A stretch of DNA of 64,000 nucleotides from DASPWW01 sp963803425 (lineage in GTDB: Bacteria; Actinomycetota; Thermoleophilia; Solirubrobacterales; 70-9). The DNA lies in contig CAWDMA010000001.1 of assembly GCA_963803425.1 (NCBI GenBank), forward strand, positions 620,001-684,000, written 5' to 3'. The position numbers and the translations under genes are program-made. Shown piece by piece: positions 15,854 to 25,051 of the stretch (within the stretch, counting starts at the first letter, position 1; every line of letters starts with the position of its first letter). The notes under the pieces are model-generated. The model made no database searches, was not told the DNA's origin, and saw only the letters and a program-made list of their open reading frames with translations.

Positions 15854-17511
15854 ATGTCACTGAGACTGCTGACCTGGTGTTACCGGAGACTGGGAGCGGC
15901 CTACCCGAAGGTCTTCCTGACCGTGGAGCTGCATACCGCGCTGATCGTCGCCGCGGCCACGGTGGCGCTGTTCAGCCTGTACTACGACATCGCCGCCCAG
16001 CAGCTGCTCGAGGTGCTGGGGGTTGTGGTCGGCCTCACGTGGGTGGCGGTCGCAGCGTCGCTGGCGCGCGCCTACCGTCGCGTCCGCCCGATCGAGGAAT
16101 GGATCGATGGGGCGCACGGCCCCGACCAGACTGCCCGAGCATGGGCAGCGGCGGTCGGCCTGCCGCTGGAGCTGCTCCGACGCGACCTGCCGAAGCCGCT
16201 CACGCTCACGGTGGTGCCCTCCTGCATCGCCGCCGTCGCGCTGCTCGATCTGTCGTGGGTTGCGTTCGTGCCGCTGTTCTTCGGGGCCCTGGTCTCGATC
16301 GGGTACGCGATGATCCTTCACTACCTCGCGATCGAGGCCGGGATGCGGCCGGTGCTGGTCGACATCAGCCGCGAGGTCTCCCCGCGGCTGAGCCAGCCGC
16401 CGGCGCTGTCGCTGCGGGTGAGGCTGCTCGCCTCGCTGCCGCTGATCAACATCATCACCGGGCTCGTGGTGGCGGCGCTCACCGGCGACGGCGGCGGCCC
16501 CACGAGCCTGGGCGTCGACGTGCTGATCGCGGTCGCGGTCGCGACCACGATCTCGCTCGAGCTGACGGTGATGCTGTCGAAGTCGATCCTGCGGCCGATC
16601 GCGGATCTGCAGCGGGCCACCGAGCAGGTCAGCCGCGGTCGCTACGACGTAGCGGTGCCGATCACGACCGGCGACGAGCTCGGCGACCTGGCGGCGTCCT
16701 TCAACCAGATGGTCACCGGGCTCCGCGAGCGGGAGCGGATCAGGGAGGCGTTCGGCACCTACCTCGACAAGGAGGTCGCCGAGTACATCCTCAGCGACGC
16801 CTTCACCGAGGAGGGGATGGAGTTCGACGTCTCCGTCCTGTTCTGTGACGTGAAGGGCTTCACCGGTTCGCGTCGCACGCGAGCGCGGTTGAGGTCGTCG
16901 CCCGCCTCAACGCCCTGTTCGAGACCGTGGTACCGGTGGTCACCCGCCACGGCGGCCACGTCGATAAGTTCGAGGGCGATGGTCTGCTCGCCGTGTTCGG
17001 TGCGCCCGAGCCGTTCCCCGATCACGCCGATCGGGCCGTGCGTGCCGCGGTGGAGATCGCCACCCGGGTGAATCGGGTCGGCACGGACGGGTTCGAGGTC
17101 GGCGTCGGCGTCAACACCGGTCGCGTCGTCGCCGGCAGCATCGGGGGTGGGGGGCGGCTCAACTTCAGCGTGATCGGAGACGCGGTGAACGTCGCCTCGC
17201 GGACGGAGGCTGCAACCCGCGCCACGGGCGACGACGTCCTGATCACCGCCGAGACAGCGGCCGACCTGACGCTCGACTTCGCGCTGGAGGAGCGCGGCGA
17301 GGTGATGATGAAGGGGATCGACGAGCCGGCGACGCTGTTCGCCCCCTCGGTGCCCGACACCCTGCCGGAGCCGGGAGACGACCACTCCGAGAGCCTGGGG
17401 GCCGGGTTCGAGTCGCCGCTGTCCTCGACCGCCTTCGCCGGCCTCGGACGGCGATCAACTCCGGTCTTCGGTGCGCAACCCGGGCGCGGGAGCACCCTTC
17501 CCGGACGATAA
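15854..17511 (+). CDS. Membrane-bound class III adenylate/guanylate cyclase (HAMP-CHD), frameshifted
   Basis: From ATG 15854: six hydrophobic segments, a HAMP linker (ILRPIADLQRATEQVSRGRY) and a class III cyclase domain beginning VSVLFCDVKGFTG. The frame then breaks; the rest (VDKFEGDGLLAVFGAPEPF, FSVIGDAVNVASRTEA) continues in the preceding frame to 17511. One base is missing near 16873 (GGT TCG where GGN TTC is expected). Both metal Asp residues and the Asn/Arg pair (VNVASR) are present, so a repaired protein should be active and make cAMP or cGMP at the membrane. Either an assembly indel or a genuine mutation. Confidence 0.82.
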
Positions 17512-17531
17512 GCGCGCTACGCTCGCTGACC

Positions 17532-19208
17532 ATGCCCAGGGCCGCCAAGCAACCGACGCCCGAGGCGGCTCCGGGCGAGACCGAGGGGGCGGTTCACGGT
17601 GGGCGTCTGGTCGCCCGCACGCTTGCCTCGCGCGGCGTCACCAAGCTGTTCACGCTCTCGGGCGGGCATCTCTTCTCGATCTACGACGGCTGCAAGGACG
17701 AGGGGATCGACGTCGTCGACACCCGCCACGAGCAGGCGGCCACGTTCGCCGCGGAGGGGTGGGCGAAGGCGACCAGGACGGTTGGGGTAGCGGCGCTCAC
17801 CGCCGGCCCCGGGGTGACGAACGGGATGAGCGCGATCGCGGGCGCCCGCCACAACGGCTCGCCGGTCGCGGTGCTGGGGGGGCGCGCCCCGGAGATGCGG
17901 TGGGGCTCCGGCAGCCTTCAGGAGATCGACCACGTCCCGTTCGTGGCGCCGCTGGTGAAGTCGGCGGAGACCGCGAAGCAGCCCGACGCGATCGCCGAGC
18001 TGACCGCGCGGGCGCTGGACACGGCGGTGGCGCTGCCCAGCGGGCCGACGTTCGTGGACTACCCGCTCGACGTCGTCTTCATGGAGGGTGTGGGTGAGCC
18101 GCCGCCGGTACCGACCGCCGACGCCGGCGTCGCGGATGGAGTCGAGGAGGCGATCGCGATCCTCGCGGCCGCGCACCGGCCGGTGATCATGGCCGGCACG
18201 AACCTGTACTGGGCCCGCGGCGAGGAGGAGCTCCGCAGGCTCGCCGAGGCGGTCGGGATCCCCGTCTTCCTGAACGGGATGGGGCGTGGTTGCCTGCCCG
18301 CCGACCACAAGCTCGCCTTCAGCAGGACGCGCGGCCAGGGCCTGAAGGAGGCTGACGTGGCGCTGATCGTCGGCGTCCCGCTCGACTTCCGGCTCGGGTT
18401 CGGCGGGTCTTTCGGCGACGACACGAAGCTGATCCAGCTCGACTCGGCCCCGAGCCCGCTGGAGGCCGCCAGGCAGCCCGAGGTCGCGCTCGCGGGCGAC
18501 GTGGTCGCGACGCTCGCGGCGATCCGCGAGGGCGCGGTGAGCGCGGGTGCGGACCCGGGCAGCACCCGTGGCTGGGTGACGGCGCTGCGCACGGCCGAGG
18601 ACTCCAAGCGCGCCGCCGAGCGCGACGACTTCGACGACGACCGCGCCCCCCTGCATCCGCTGCGGGTGTACAGGGAGCTCGGCGAGGTGCTGGAGCGAAA
18701 CGCGATCGTGATCGGCGACGGAGGCGACTTCGTCTCCTACGCGGGCCGCGTGATCGAGACCTACGAGCCGGGGTGCTGGATGGACCCGGGGCCCTACGGG
18801 TGCCTCGGCGCCGGCCCGGGCCAGGCGATCGGCGCGAAGCTCGCCCACCCCGACCGCCAGGTGTGCCTGCTGCTCGGGGACGGCGCCTTCGGGTTCTCGG
18901 GGCTCGAGTTCGACACGATGGTCCGGCACGGCCTCCCGGTCGTCGGGGTGATGGGCAACAACGGGATCTGGGCGCTCGAGAAGCACCCGATGGAGTTCCT
19001 GTACGGCTACTCGATCGCCGCCGAGCTCCGCCAGGACACCCGCTACGACCAGGTCGTGGAGGCACTCGGCGGCCACGGCGAGCTCGTCACCAAGCCTGCC
19101 GAGCTGCGTCCGGCGCTCGAGCGCGCCTTCGAGTCCGGCAAGCCGGCGCTCGTCAACGTGCTCACCGACCCCGAGGTCGTGTACCCGCGCAAGGCCGTCC
19201 TCGCCTGA
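17532..19208 (+). CDS. TPP-dependent enzyme, acetolactate synthase-like
   Basis: 558 residues from ATG 17532. Three-domain TPP enzyme: N-terminal domain with the catalytic Glu in VVDTRHEQAATFAAEGWAKA, a central domain, and a C-terminal TPP/Mg motif GDGAFGFSGLEFDTMVRHGL ending in NN (GVMGNNGIW). It belongs to the acetohydroxyacid synthase/oxalyl-CoA decarboxylase-like superfamily; no small regulatory subunit (ilvN) or ilvC is adjacent, which argues against the branched-chain pathway. It would decarboxylate a 2-oxo or 2-hydroxyacyl substrate; the specificity is open. It follows the cyclase by 20 bp. Confidence 0.82.
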   Translation: MPRAAKQPTPEAAPGETEGAVHGGRLVARTLASRGVTKLFTLSGGHLFSIYDGCKDEGIDVVDTRHEQAATFAAEGWAKATRTVGVAALTAGPGVTNGMSAIAGARHNGSPVAVLGGRAPEMRWGSGSLQEIDHVPFVAPLVKSAETAKQPDAIAELTARALDTAVALPSGPTFVDYPLDVVFMEGVGEPPPVPTADAGVADGVEEAIAILAAAHRPVIMAGTNLYWARGEEELRRLAEAVGIPVFLNGMGRGCLPADHKLAFSRTRGQGLKEADVALIVGVPLDFRLGFGGSFGDDTKLIQLDSAPSPLEAARQPEVALAGDVVATLAAIREGAVSAGADPGSTRGWVTALRTAEDSKRAAERDDFDDDRAPLHPLRVYRELGEVLERNAIVIGDGGDFVSYAGRVIETYEPGCWMDPGPYGCLGAGPGQAIGAKLAHPDRQVCLLLGDGAFGFSGLEFDTMVRHGLPVVGVMGNNGIWALEKHPMEFLYGYSIAAELRQDTRYDQVVEALGGHGELVTKPAELRPALERAFESGKPALVNVLTDPEVVYPRKAVLA

Positions 19209-19223
19209 GCGCCGCGCGGGCTC

Positions 19224-19442
19224 CTAGTCGCGCTTCTTTCCCTTCCCCTTCTCGCGCGGGGGGTACTTGGCACGTTCCTCGGGAGTCATCTGGCGAATCG
19301 TGAGGCTGCCGTCCTCGACCTGCTCGCGGACCATCCGCAGCTTCTCCTCACGCCGCTTCTGCTGGCGCCGCGCGGTGGGGCTGGTCCCCTTCGGAGGGTT
19401 CTTCTCCGAGCCCTTGCCGCCCTTGTCGTCGGCGGCGGTCAT
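19224..19442 (-). CDS. Small basic hypothetical protein
   Basis: 72 residues from ATG 19442. Lys/Arg-rich, with a helix TARRQQKRREEKLRMVREQV, a middle SLTIRQMTPEERAKYPP and a Lys-rich end. Its ATG overlaps the Ppx/GppA stop (ATGA), so it is translationally coupled to that gene. It has no predicted membrane segment. I recognise no family. Nucleic-acid binding is possible from the charge but unproven. Confidence 0.6.
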   Translation of the reverse strand: MTAADDKGGKGSEKNPPKGTSPTARRQQKRREEKLRMVREQVEDGSLTIRQMTPEERAKYPPREKGKGKKRD

Positions 19443-20404
19443 GTCGCCACCGCCCGGGCGGCCTCGAGCGCCGCTCCGTACAGGATGTCGTGCTCCGACA
19501 CCTCGATCTCGTCGACCTCGAAAGCCCGCATCACCTGGATCAGGATCACGACCCCGGCCACGATCGTCGGCGCCCTGCCGCGCTGCAGCCCCTTCACCCC
19601 GCACCGCTCGTCCAGCGTCATGGACGACAGCTCGGAGAACATCCGCTGGATCGCGCCGAGGCCGATCCTGCGGTCCTGCACGGCCTCCGGGTCGTAGGGC
19701 TCGAGCCCGAGCTCGATCGCGGCCAGCGAGGTCGGAGTGCCTGCGACCGCGATCGCGCCGGTGGCGCGGGGCCGCTCGCGTACCGGGAGCTCCGTGTCGA
19801 TCAGGTCGCGGACGTCGGCCGCGAGGTCCTCGAGCTCCGCGGTCCCGGCCGGATCGCTGCGCAGGTATCGCTCGGTGTGGCGCACCGTGCCGGCCTGCAG
19901 GGAGGTCGCGGCGACGACCTGGTCCGAGGAGCCGACGATCAGCTCGGTGCTGCCCCCGCCGATGTCGACGATCAGCGTCCCGTCACCTCTGTCGCGATCG
20001 CTGGTGGCGCCGAGGTAGGTGAGCGCCGCCTCCTCGGCTCCGTCCAGGATCCGGGAGTCGAGCGCGAACCGCTCCCGGAGCTCGGCGACGAAGGCGTCGG
20101 CGTTCTGGGCGTCCCGGACCGCGGAGGTGGCGATCGCGGTGACCCGCTCGGCGCCGAGCCGCTCGTAGAGCTCGATGTAGTCGCCGACCGCCTCGCACAC
20201 CTCCTCGATCGCCTCCGAGCACAGCTGCCGGGAGAGGTCGACGCCGCGGCCGAGACCGGTGACACGGGACCGTCGCTCCAGCTCGCGGATCCCCTCGGGG
20301 CTGACGTCGGCGACCAGCAGGCGGGTCGAGTTGGTGCCCATGTCGACGACCGCTACACGCGTCGTCGCGTCCTGGCGGGGAGCGGTCGCCGGCACGACGC
20401 GCAT
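19439..20404 (-). CDS. Exopolyphosphatase / pppGpp phosphohydrolase (Ppx/GppA)
   Basis: 321 residues from ATG 20404. ASKHA-fold signatures: VAVVDMGTNSTRLLVADVSP (phosphate 1), TSAVRDAQNADAFV, LIVDIGGGSTELIVG (phosphate 2), and IAVAGTPTSLAAIEL. The length fits the short, two-domain actinobacterial Ppx proteins that release phosphate from polyphosphate; actinobacterial genomes usually have two of these, one of which prefers other phosphorylated substrates. It is divergent from the membrane protein at 20490 and coupled to the small basic protein. Confidence 0.9.
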   Translation of the reverse strand: MRVVPATAPRQDATTRVAVVDMGTNSTRLLVADVSPEGIRELERRSRVTGLGRGVDLSRQLCSEAIEEVCEAVGDYIELYERLGAERVTAIATSAVRDAQNADAFVAELRERFALDSRILDGAEEAALTYLGATSDRDRGDGTLIVDIGGGSTELIVGSSDQVVAATSLQAGTVRHTERYLRSDPAGTAELEDLAADVRDLIDTELPVRERPRATGAIAVAGTPTSLAAIELGLEPYDPEAVQDRRIGLGAIQRMFSELSSMTLDERCGVKGLQRGRAPTIVAGVVILIQVMRAFEVDEIEVSEHDILYGAALEAARAVAT

Positions 20405-20489
20405 GCTAGTTCGCGTCGTGGATGCGTGTCGGGCGAGGGATCGCCGCCGGCCGTCGGCCCGGCCCGGTCGCGTCTACACTCGGCGGCCC

Positions 20490-22223
20490 GTGAGCTTCAC
20501 TCGGCGGATTGCTACGGGGCTCCGCGGTCGCGCGGGCGTGGCGGCGATCGTCTCGCTCGGGGTCGCGTGGGGCCTGACCATGCACTCGATGGGCTGGGCG
20601 CAGTCCTCGTACTTCGCGCAGGTGCGAGCGCTTGCCGAGGGCCGCGCGGAGGTCGATCGGTGGCACTGGGAGACCCAGGACGTGTCCTGGATCGACGGCC
20701 ACTACTACTCGGTGAAGGCGCCGGGCCTCGCCGCCGCATCGGTGGGGCCCTACAAGGCGATCAAGGCGGTTGGGGGAGAGCAGCTCGCGCGCGACGGCGC
20801 CGAGACCGCAGCGGCCAGCGAGCACCCGCGGTGGACGTTCGCGGCCAGCGCCGTGAAGCCCCCGTTCCGCGCCTACGGGTTCAGCCGGGAGCGCGCCGAG
20901 AGCACCTGGACGCACATCGAGAACAGCGCCCCCCTGATCTGGGCGCTGACGCTGCTTACCGCGGTGATCCCGGCCGTCGTCCTGCTGCTGCTGGTCCGCT
21001 GGGTTGCGGATCGGATCGAGCCCGGATACGGGACGGCGGCCGCGGCCACCCTCGGGGTGGGGACGATCGTGCTCACGTTCGGATCCGAGTACCTCTCGCA
21101 CGTGTTCGCCGCGACGCTCGGGTTCGGCGCGTTCGCGCTCCTGTTCCGAGAGCGTCAGGGACCGGGCAACCTGATGCTGGTCGCTGCCGCGGGGCTGGTC
21201 GCCGGGCTTGCGGTGGTTTTCGAGTACCCGCTCGCGATCGCCGGCGCGGTGATGTTCGCGTACGCGCTCACCCGCCCGGTGCGGCGGGTCGGGCGCGGGG
21301 CGGTGTACGCGGCGGGAGCCGTGCTCGGCGCGCTCCCGGCACTTGCCTTCAACGCGTGGGCGTTCGGGGATCCGCTCCAGTTCTCCTACGGAGATGCGAT
21401 CGTCCGCGCCGGGGTCTCCGGACACGCCGAGGTGGGCCTGAACGACGCCGGCCTGTTCGGGATCACGCTTCCCACCCCGCTGAAGGCCGGCGAGCTGCTG
21501 TTCGCGGGTCGCGGCCTGATCACGCTCACGCCGGTGATCGTGATGGCGATCGTCGGGGTGTGGCTGATCGGGAAGCGGCGCGAGTGGCGCACCGAGGCGC
21601 GCGTGTTCGGCGCCGTCGCGACTGCGTACTTCATCTACAACTCGGGCTACTGGCTGCCGATGGGCGGGGGCACCCCGGGCCCGCGATTCCTGATCCCGGC
21701 GCTCCCCTTCGTGGCGGTCGGGTTCGCCGCGGCGTACCGGCACCGGCCGGCGCTGACGCTGGGGCTGGCGGTCCCGTCCGGGCTGTGCATGCTGCTCGGC
21801 GCCATCACCTTCCCGTTGATCGGCGCGGGCACGCACGTGTGGGTGTCGCGGCTCGGCAACGGCAGCTTCGAGCACACGTTGCTGACGGTGCTCGGCGTGA
21901 ACAGCTCCTGGGTCGCGATCCTGCCGGTGGTGGCGGCGGTGGCCGCCGCGATCACGTTCGCGGCGCTCGCAACGCCGAGCACGAGCCTGGGCAACATCCG
22001 TCCGGCGCTCGTCGCGCTGCTGGGATGGAGCTTCGTCGCGGTGGTGGGGCCGTCGATCGCCGGCGACGGGGGCACTCCGGTGAACGGCGGCACGGAGATA
22101 GTCGGGATGGTGCTGGTGGCGGTGGTCGCCTCCACAGCCACCCTGCTCGTGCTCAGCTACCGGGAGCGGCGTGGGGAGCGAGCGGGTCAGCTGCCGGGCC
22201 CCGAGCCGGCTTTCCGCGGCTGA
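20490..22223 (+). CDS. Polytopic membrane protein, GT-C glycosyltransferase-like
   Basis: 577 residues from GTG 20490. Roughly eleven hydrophobic segments. The first external loop is large (WIDGHYYSVKAPGLAA) and acidic/aromatic, as in GT-C enzymes that use polyprenyl-phosphate sugars at the outer face. I do not see a clear DE or DD catalytic pair, so the assignment rests on topology and the overall look. A similar gene (22187-23893) overlaps it convergently by 37 bp. Both lie next to a sulfotransferase, consistent with modified surface glycans. The function is not proven. Confidence 0.55.
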   Translation: MSFTRRIATGLRGRAGVAAIVSLGVAWGLTMHSMGWAQSSYFAQVRALAEGRAEVDRWHWETQDVSWIDGHYYSVKAPGLAAASVGPYKAIKAVGGEQLARDGAETAAASEHPRWTFAASAVKPPFRAYGFSRERAESTWTHIENSAPLIWALTLLTAVIPAVVLLLLVRWVADRIEPGYGTAAAATLGVGTIVLTFGSEYLSHVFAATLGFGAFALLFRERQGPGNLMLVAAAGLVAGLAVVFEYPLAIAGAVMFAYALTRPVRRVGRGAVYAAGAVLGALPALAFNAWAFGDPLQFSYGDAIVRAGVSGHAEVGLNDAGLFGITLPTPLKAGELLFAGRGLITLTPVIVMAIVGVWLIGKRREWRTEARVFGAVATAYFIYNSGYWLPMGGGTPGPRFLIPALPFVAVGFAAAYRHRPALTLGLAVPSGLCMLLGAITFPLIGAGTHVWVSRLGNGSFEHTLLTVLGVNSSWVAILPVVAAVAAAITFAALATPSTSLGNIRPALVALLGWSFVAVVGPSIAGDGGTPVNGGTEIVGMVLVAVVASTATLLVLSYRERRGERAGQLPGPEPAFRG

Positions 22224-23893
22224 ATCTCGTACACGATCACGTCGCCGGCGCGGCGCGGGCGGACGCCGGGCGCGTGCACAGGGTGGCGGGCGGCGCGGTG
22301 GAGCGCCGCGGAGTTGGTGATCCGCCGGTGCAGGACGACGCTCCGCACCCCGAGCGCGCGCAGGTACGGGACGCTTCCTCCTCGAGGGAACCGGTGTGCG
22401 CGCGCGATCACCCGCGCGGTGAACTCGGGATTGGTGCTCGACCGCCCGTTGACGAGGTCGGGAAAGCCGTCGGTCGACCACAGCAGGTAGCGGCGGTTGT
22501 CCTGCGGGCGGGAGGCGGGGAGATGAAGCTGGGGAGCCGCGATCGCGGACACGTCGGCGGGCGGGGTCGGGACCCTCGGCTGCGCGAGGTCGTCGAACGG
22601 GTCGAACGGCAGGCCTCGGCCCTCGAGCACGACGAGCGCCGCCAGCACCCCCGCCACGGCCAGCGGGGCCCGCGGCGAGCGGCTGCGCGCCACCCTCTGC
22701 ATGACGAGCGCCGTCCCGGCGGAGGCGAGCAGCCCGAGGCCGAGCGAGGCGAACGTGAACAGGCGTCCCGGCGTCCGGATCCCCTGCCACCCGGGGAGCA
22801 GCTCGTACACGATCCGGTACGGGAGCACCGGCCCCCAGGACTCCTTGAAACCGAGCGCCAGCGCGCACACGACGGCGATCCCGATCGCGAGCCCGATCCG
22901 GAGCCTGCGCGGGTACGCGGTCGACCACATCCCCGCGATCGCGAGCGCCACGACCACGAGCCCCGGGAACAGCGTCTTCTCCGGGACCTGGGAGAGGCGA
23001 TCGCGGATCGGAGCCGTCGCGCCGCCCCATACGGGGTTCTCCTCCGGCGCGACCAGGTATAGCCACGGCCCCCCCGAGAACCCCTCCACCTCGGCCGCGC
23101 TCCGGGTCGCCTCGCCGTACTCGTCGGCGACCCGGAAGTACGGACGGCTGATGATCGCCGTGAACCCGAGGAACAGGATCGCCCCAGCGATCGTCGCCGC
23201 GACCAGGCGGCGGTCGAGCTGGGGCCGGCCGGCTCGCCACCACACGACGGCCGCGATCAGGCCGGCGATGGCGAGCAGGTACGCGAGCGGCAGCCCCAGC
23301 GTGAACCCGATCGAGAGCTGCCAGGTCGCGACCGCGAACCCGGCGAACACCGCCCACGGCCGCCGCAGCCTGTAGCCGCGCACCCCGAGCGCGAACGCGA
23401 GCGGGATCCCGCCGCTGGAGATCACGTGCATGTGCCCGTCCTGCTCCAGCCGAAACGGCGCGTACGCGTACGCCGCTCCCGCGACCAGCGCCGGCACCGG
23501 CCCCACGCCGAGCTCCCGCGCGAGCAGGTAGGCGCCGAAGAAGGGGAGCGCGTACGCGAACAGGAAGAGGACGTCGTAGCGGGCGACCGCGGCCTCGGTG
23601 CCGGAGCCGATCAGCCCGGCCGGCGCGTATCCGAGCAGCGCGTCCGAGAACGCGAGGGTGTCGTCGAGCGGCCAGAACTGGTTCGCCTGGAAGAACTGGA
23701 GCGGCTGGTGGACCAGCGCGTGGCCGCCCCAGGCGATCTGCCACGACTGCACCAACGGGTCCCCGATGTCCTTCGGTATGTCCTCACCGAGATTCAGGAC
23801 CAGAGGCCAGTTCATGACCACGGAGAGGACGACCGCGCACAGCGCGACGAGCAGCAACTCGACGGCGGTGATCTCGCGGCGAGCGGAGGCCAT
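22187..23893 (-). CDS. Polytopic membrane protein, GT-C/YfhO-like
   Basis: 568 residues. About eleven hydrophobic helices with a first external loop carrying GDPLVQSWQIAWGGHAL (typical D-P pair near the membrane) and a C-terminal soluble domain of ~120 residues (RYLLWSTDGFPDLVNG). This resembles GT-C or YfhO-type membrane proteins that handle lipid-linked sugars. The 3' end overlaps the plus-strand gene by 37 bp. No donor or acceptor can be inferred. The following gene on this strand is a sulfotransferase, 40 bp upstream of its start. Confidence 0.6.
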   Translation of the reverse strand: MASARREITAVELLLVALCAVVLSVVMNWPLVLNLGEDIPKDIGDPLVQSWQIAWGGHALVHQPLQFFQANQFWPLDDTLAFSDALLGYAPAGLIGSGTEAAVARYDVLFLFAYALPFFGAYLLARELGVGPVPALVAGAAYAYAPFRLEQDGHMHVISSGGIPLAFALGVRGYRLRRPWAVFAGFAVATWQLSIGFTLGLPLAYLLAIAGLIAAVVWWRAGRPQLDRRLVAATIAGAILFLGFTAIISRPYFRVADEYGEATRSAAEVEGFSGGPWLYLVAPEENPVWGGATAPIRDRLSQVPEKTLFPGLVVVALAIAGMWSTAYPRRLRIGLAIGIAVVCALALGFKESWGPVLPYRIVYELLPGWQGIRTPGRLFTFASLGLGLLASAGTALVMQRVARSRSPRAPLAVAGVLAALVVLEGRGLPFDPFDDLAQPRVPTPPADVSAIAAPQLHLPASRPQDNRRYLLWSTDGFPDLVNGRSSTNPEFTARVIARAHRFPRGGSVPYLRALGVRSVVLHRRITNSAALHRAARHPVHAPGVRPRRAGDVIVYEIQPRKAGSGPGS

Positions 23894-23933
23894 CAGCGGG
23901 CGCGGATACTCTCAGCCCCGGCGCCGGCGCTGC

Positions 23934-24926
23934 CTAGGCGTGCTCGGCGCGTCCGTCGGCCCACGGGTCGATTCCCGACCCCGAGCCGCTCGGAACGGGG
24001 TCGAACTCCGCGGGCAACGGGTCGGGATCCGGCCGGGATGCGACGCCGTCCTCGGCCATCGCCCGGAGCACCTCCCGGTAGCGGCGGTCGAGCCGATCGC
24101 GCTGCTCGCCCGCCAGCTCGGTGCGCCACCGGCCGAGGTGCCCGTTCGCCGCGGTCAGCTCGGTGTCGAACGTGTCGCGGAGCGCGTCGTCCTCGTCCAG
24201 CCCCAGGAACTCGAGCAGTGCGCCGAGCCGCGGCTCCCGGTCGGTGAGCAGCAGCTCCTCGAGCCGCTGCGTCAGCACCTGCCCCGGCGGCAGCCGTCGG
24301 ACGGCCGCATCGGCGCGGCGCAGGTGCGCGTCCCAGCGCGACAGCGCATCCAGCGGGTCGTCGGGGCCGAAGGGGAGTCGCGCCAGCGAGCAGGCGACGT
24401 CGCGGCCGTCGCGCACCGAGAGCACGAGGCGCATCTCCGGGAACATCCGCGCGAGCTCCGGGGAGAACTGGGCGTTGCGGGGGCTCATCTCCACCCACCG
24501 CGGGGCGCCCTGCTCAGTCGCGACCGGGTCGAACAGTGCCTTCACGAGGGCGCGCGCGGGCTCGATCAGGTCTGGGCGCGGCCGCCGTGGAACCACTCGC
24601 CTCCGCAGCGGGGCCGCCGCGGCGGCGTCGAGGAAAGCGGAAAGTGCGGCGTCGAACCGCTCCCTCGGGAGCGACTTGTACAGGCCGCGCGTGCGGCCCT
24701 CCCGGTAGGGCCGCCTCCACCAGAGCTCACGCATCCGCCGCGCGAACGCACGCGGCGAGGTACGGCCCGAGATCACGCCCGGGAGCCCGAGCTGGTGGGC
24801 GTGGAACTTCATCTCCCGGGACAGGTGGGCGACCTCGGGGTGGGTGCCGATCAGGCCCGCCGTCGCGTGGGTGCCGCTCCGCTGCGTGCCGCCGACGAAG
24901 ATCGGATCTGAGATGTCCGAGGGCAC
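23934..24926 (-). CDS. Sulfotransferase family protein
   Basis: 330 residues. 5'-phosphosulfate loop FVGGTQRSGTHATAGLIGTH near the N-terminus, a 3'-phosphate region LVLSVRDGRDVACSLARLPF and the later LEFLGLDEDDALRD common to this family. It would sulfate a carbohydrate or lipid using PAPS. It is upstream of a GT-C-like gene on the same strand and is the second sulfotransferase in the window. Residues ~85-125 are Arg/Ala-rich and poorly conserved. Acceptor unknown. Confidence 0.82.
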   Translation of the reverse strand: MPSDISDPIFVGGTQRSGTHATAGLIGTHPEVAHLSREMKFHAHQLGLPGVISGRTSPRAFARRMRELWWRRPYREGRTRGLYKSLPRERFDAALSAFLDAAAAAPLRRRVVPRRPRPDLIEPARALVKALFDPVATEQGAPRWVEMSPRNAQFSPELARMFPEMRLVLSVRDGRDVACSLARLPFGPDDPLDALSRWDAHLRRADAAVRRLPPGQVLTQRLEELLLTDREPRLGALLEFLGLDEDDALRDTFDTELTAANGHLGRWRTELAGEQRDRLDRRYREVLRAMAEDGVASRPDPDPLPAEFDPVPSGSGSGIDPWADGRAEHA

Positions 24927-25051
24927 GGCGGGCAGCGTAGCGACGCGTCAGCGGACCACGCGAGACCGCCACCGCACCGGGTGGGGCTCTTCGTGAAAAA
25001 GCGGTGAACGGGGTTGCGTGGCGAGATTCGCCCCAAGAGAATGCCCGCCGC

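Noticed and set aside
17532..19208. Catabolic or anabolic acetolactate synthase (ilvB) assignment
   Set aside because: No ilvN or ilvC adjacent and the active-site neighbourhood alone does not separate it from other TPP enzymes of this superfamily.
19490..23062. Very long open frames opposite or beside the real genes (for example 19490-23062 plus, 20406-23744 minus)
   Set aside because: They are Arg/Pro/Gly-rich shadow frames expected in DNA of this GC content, and the other strand carries recognisable proteins.
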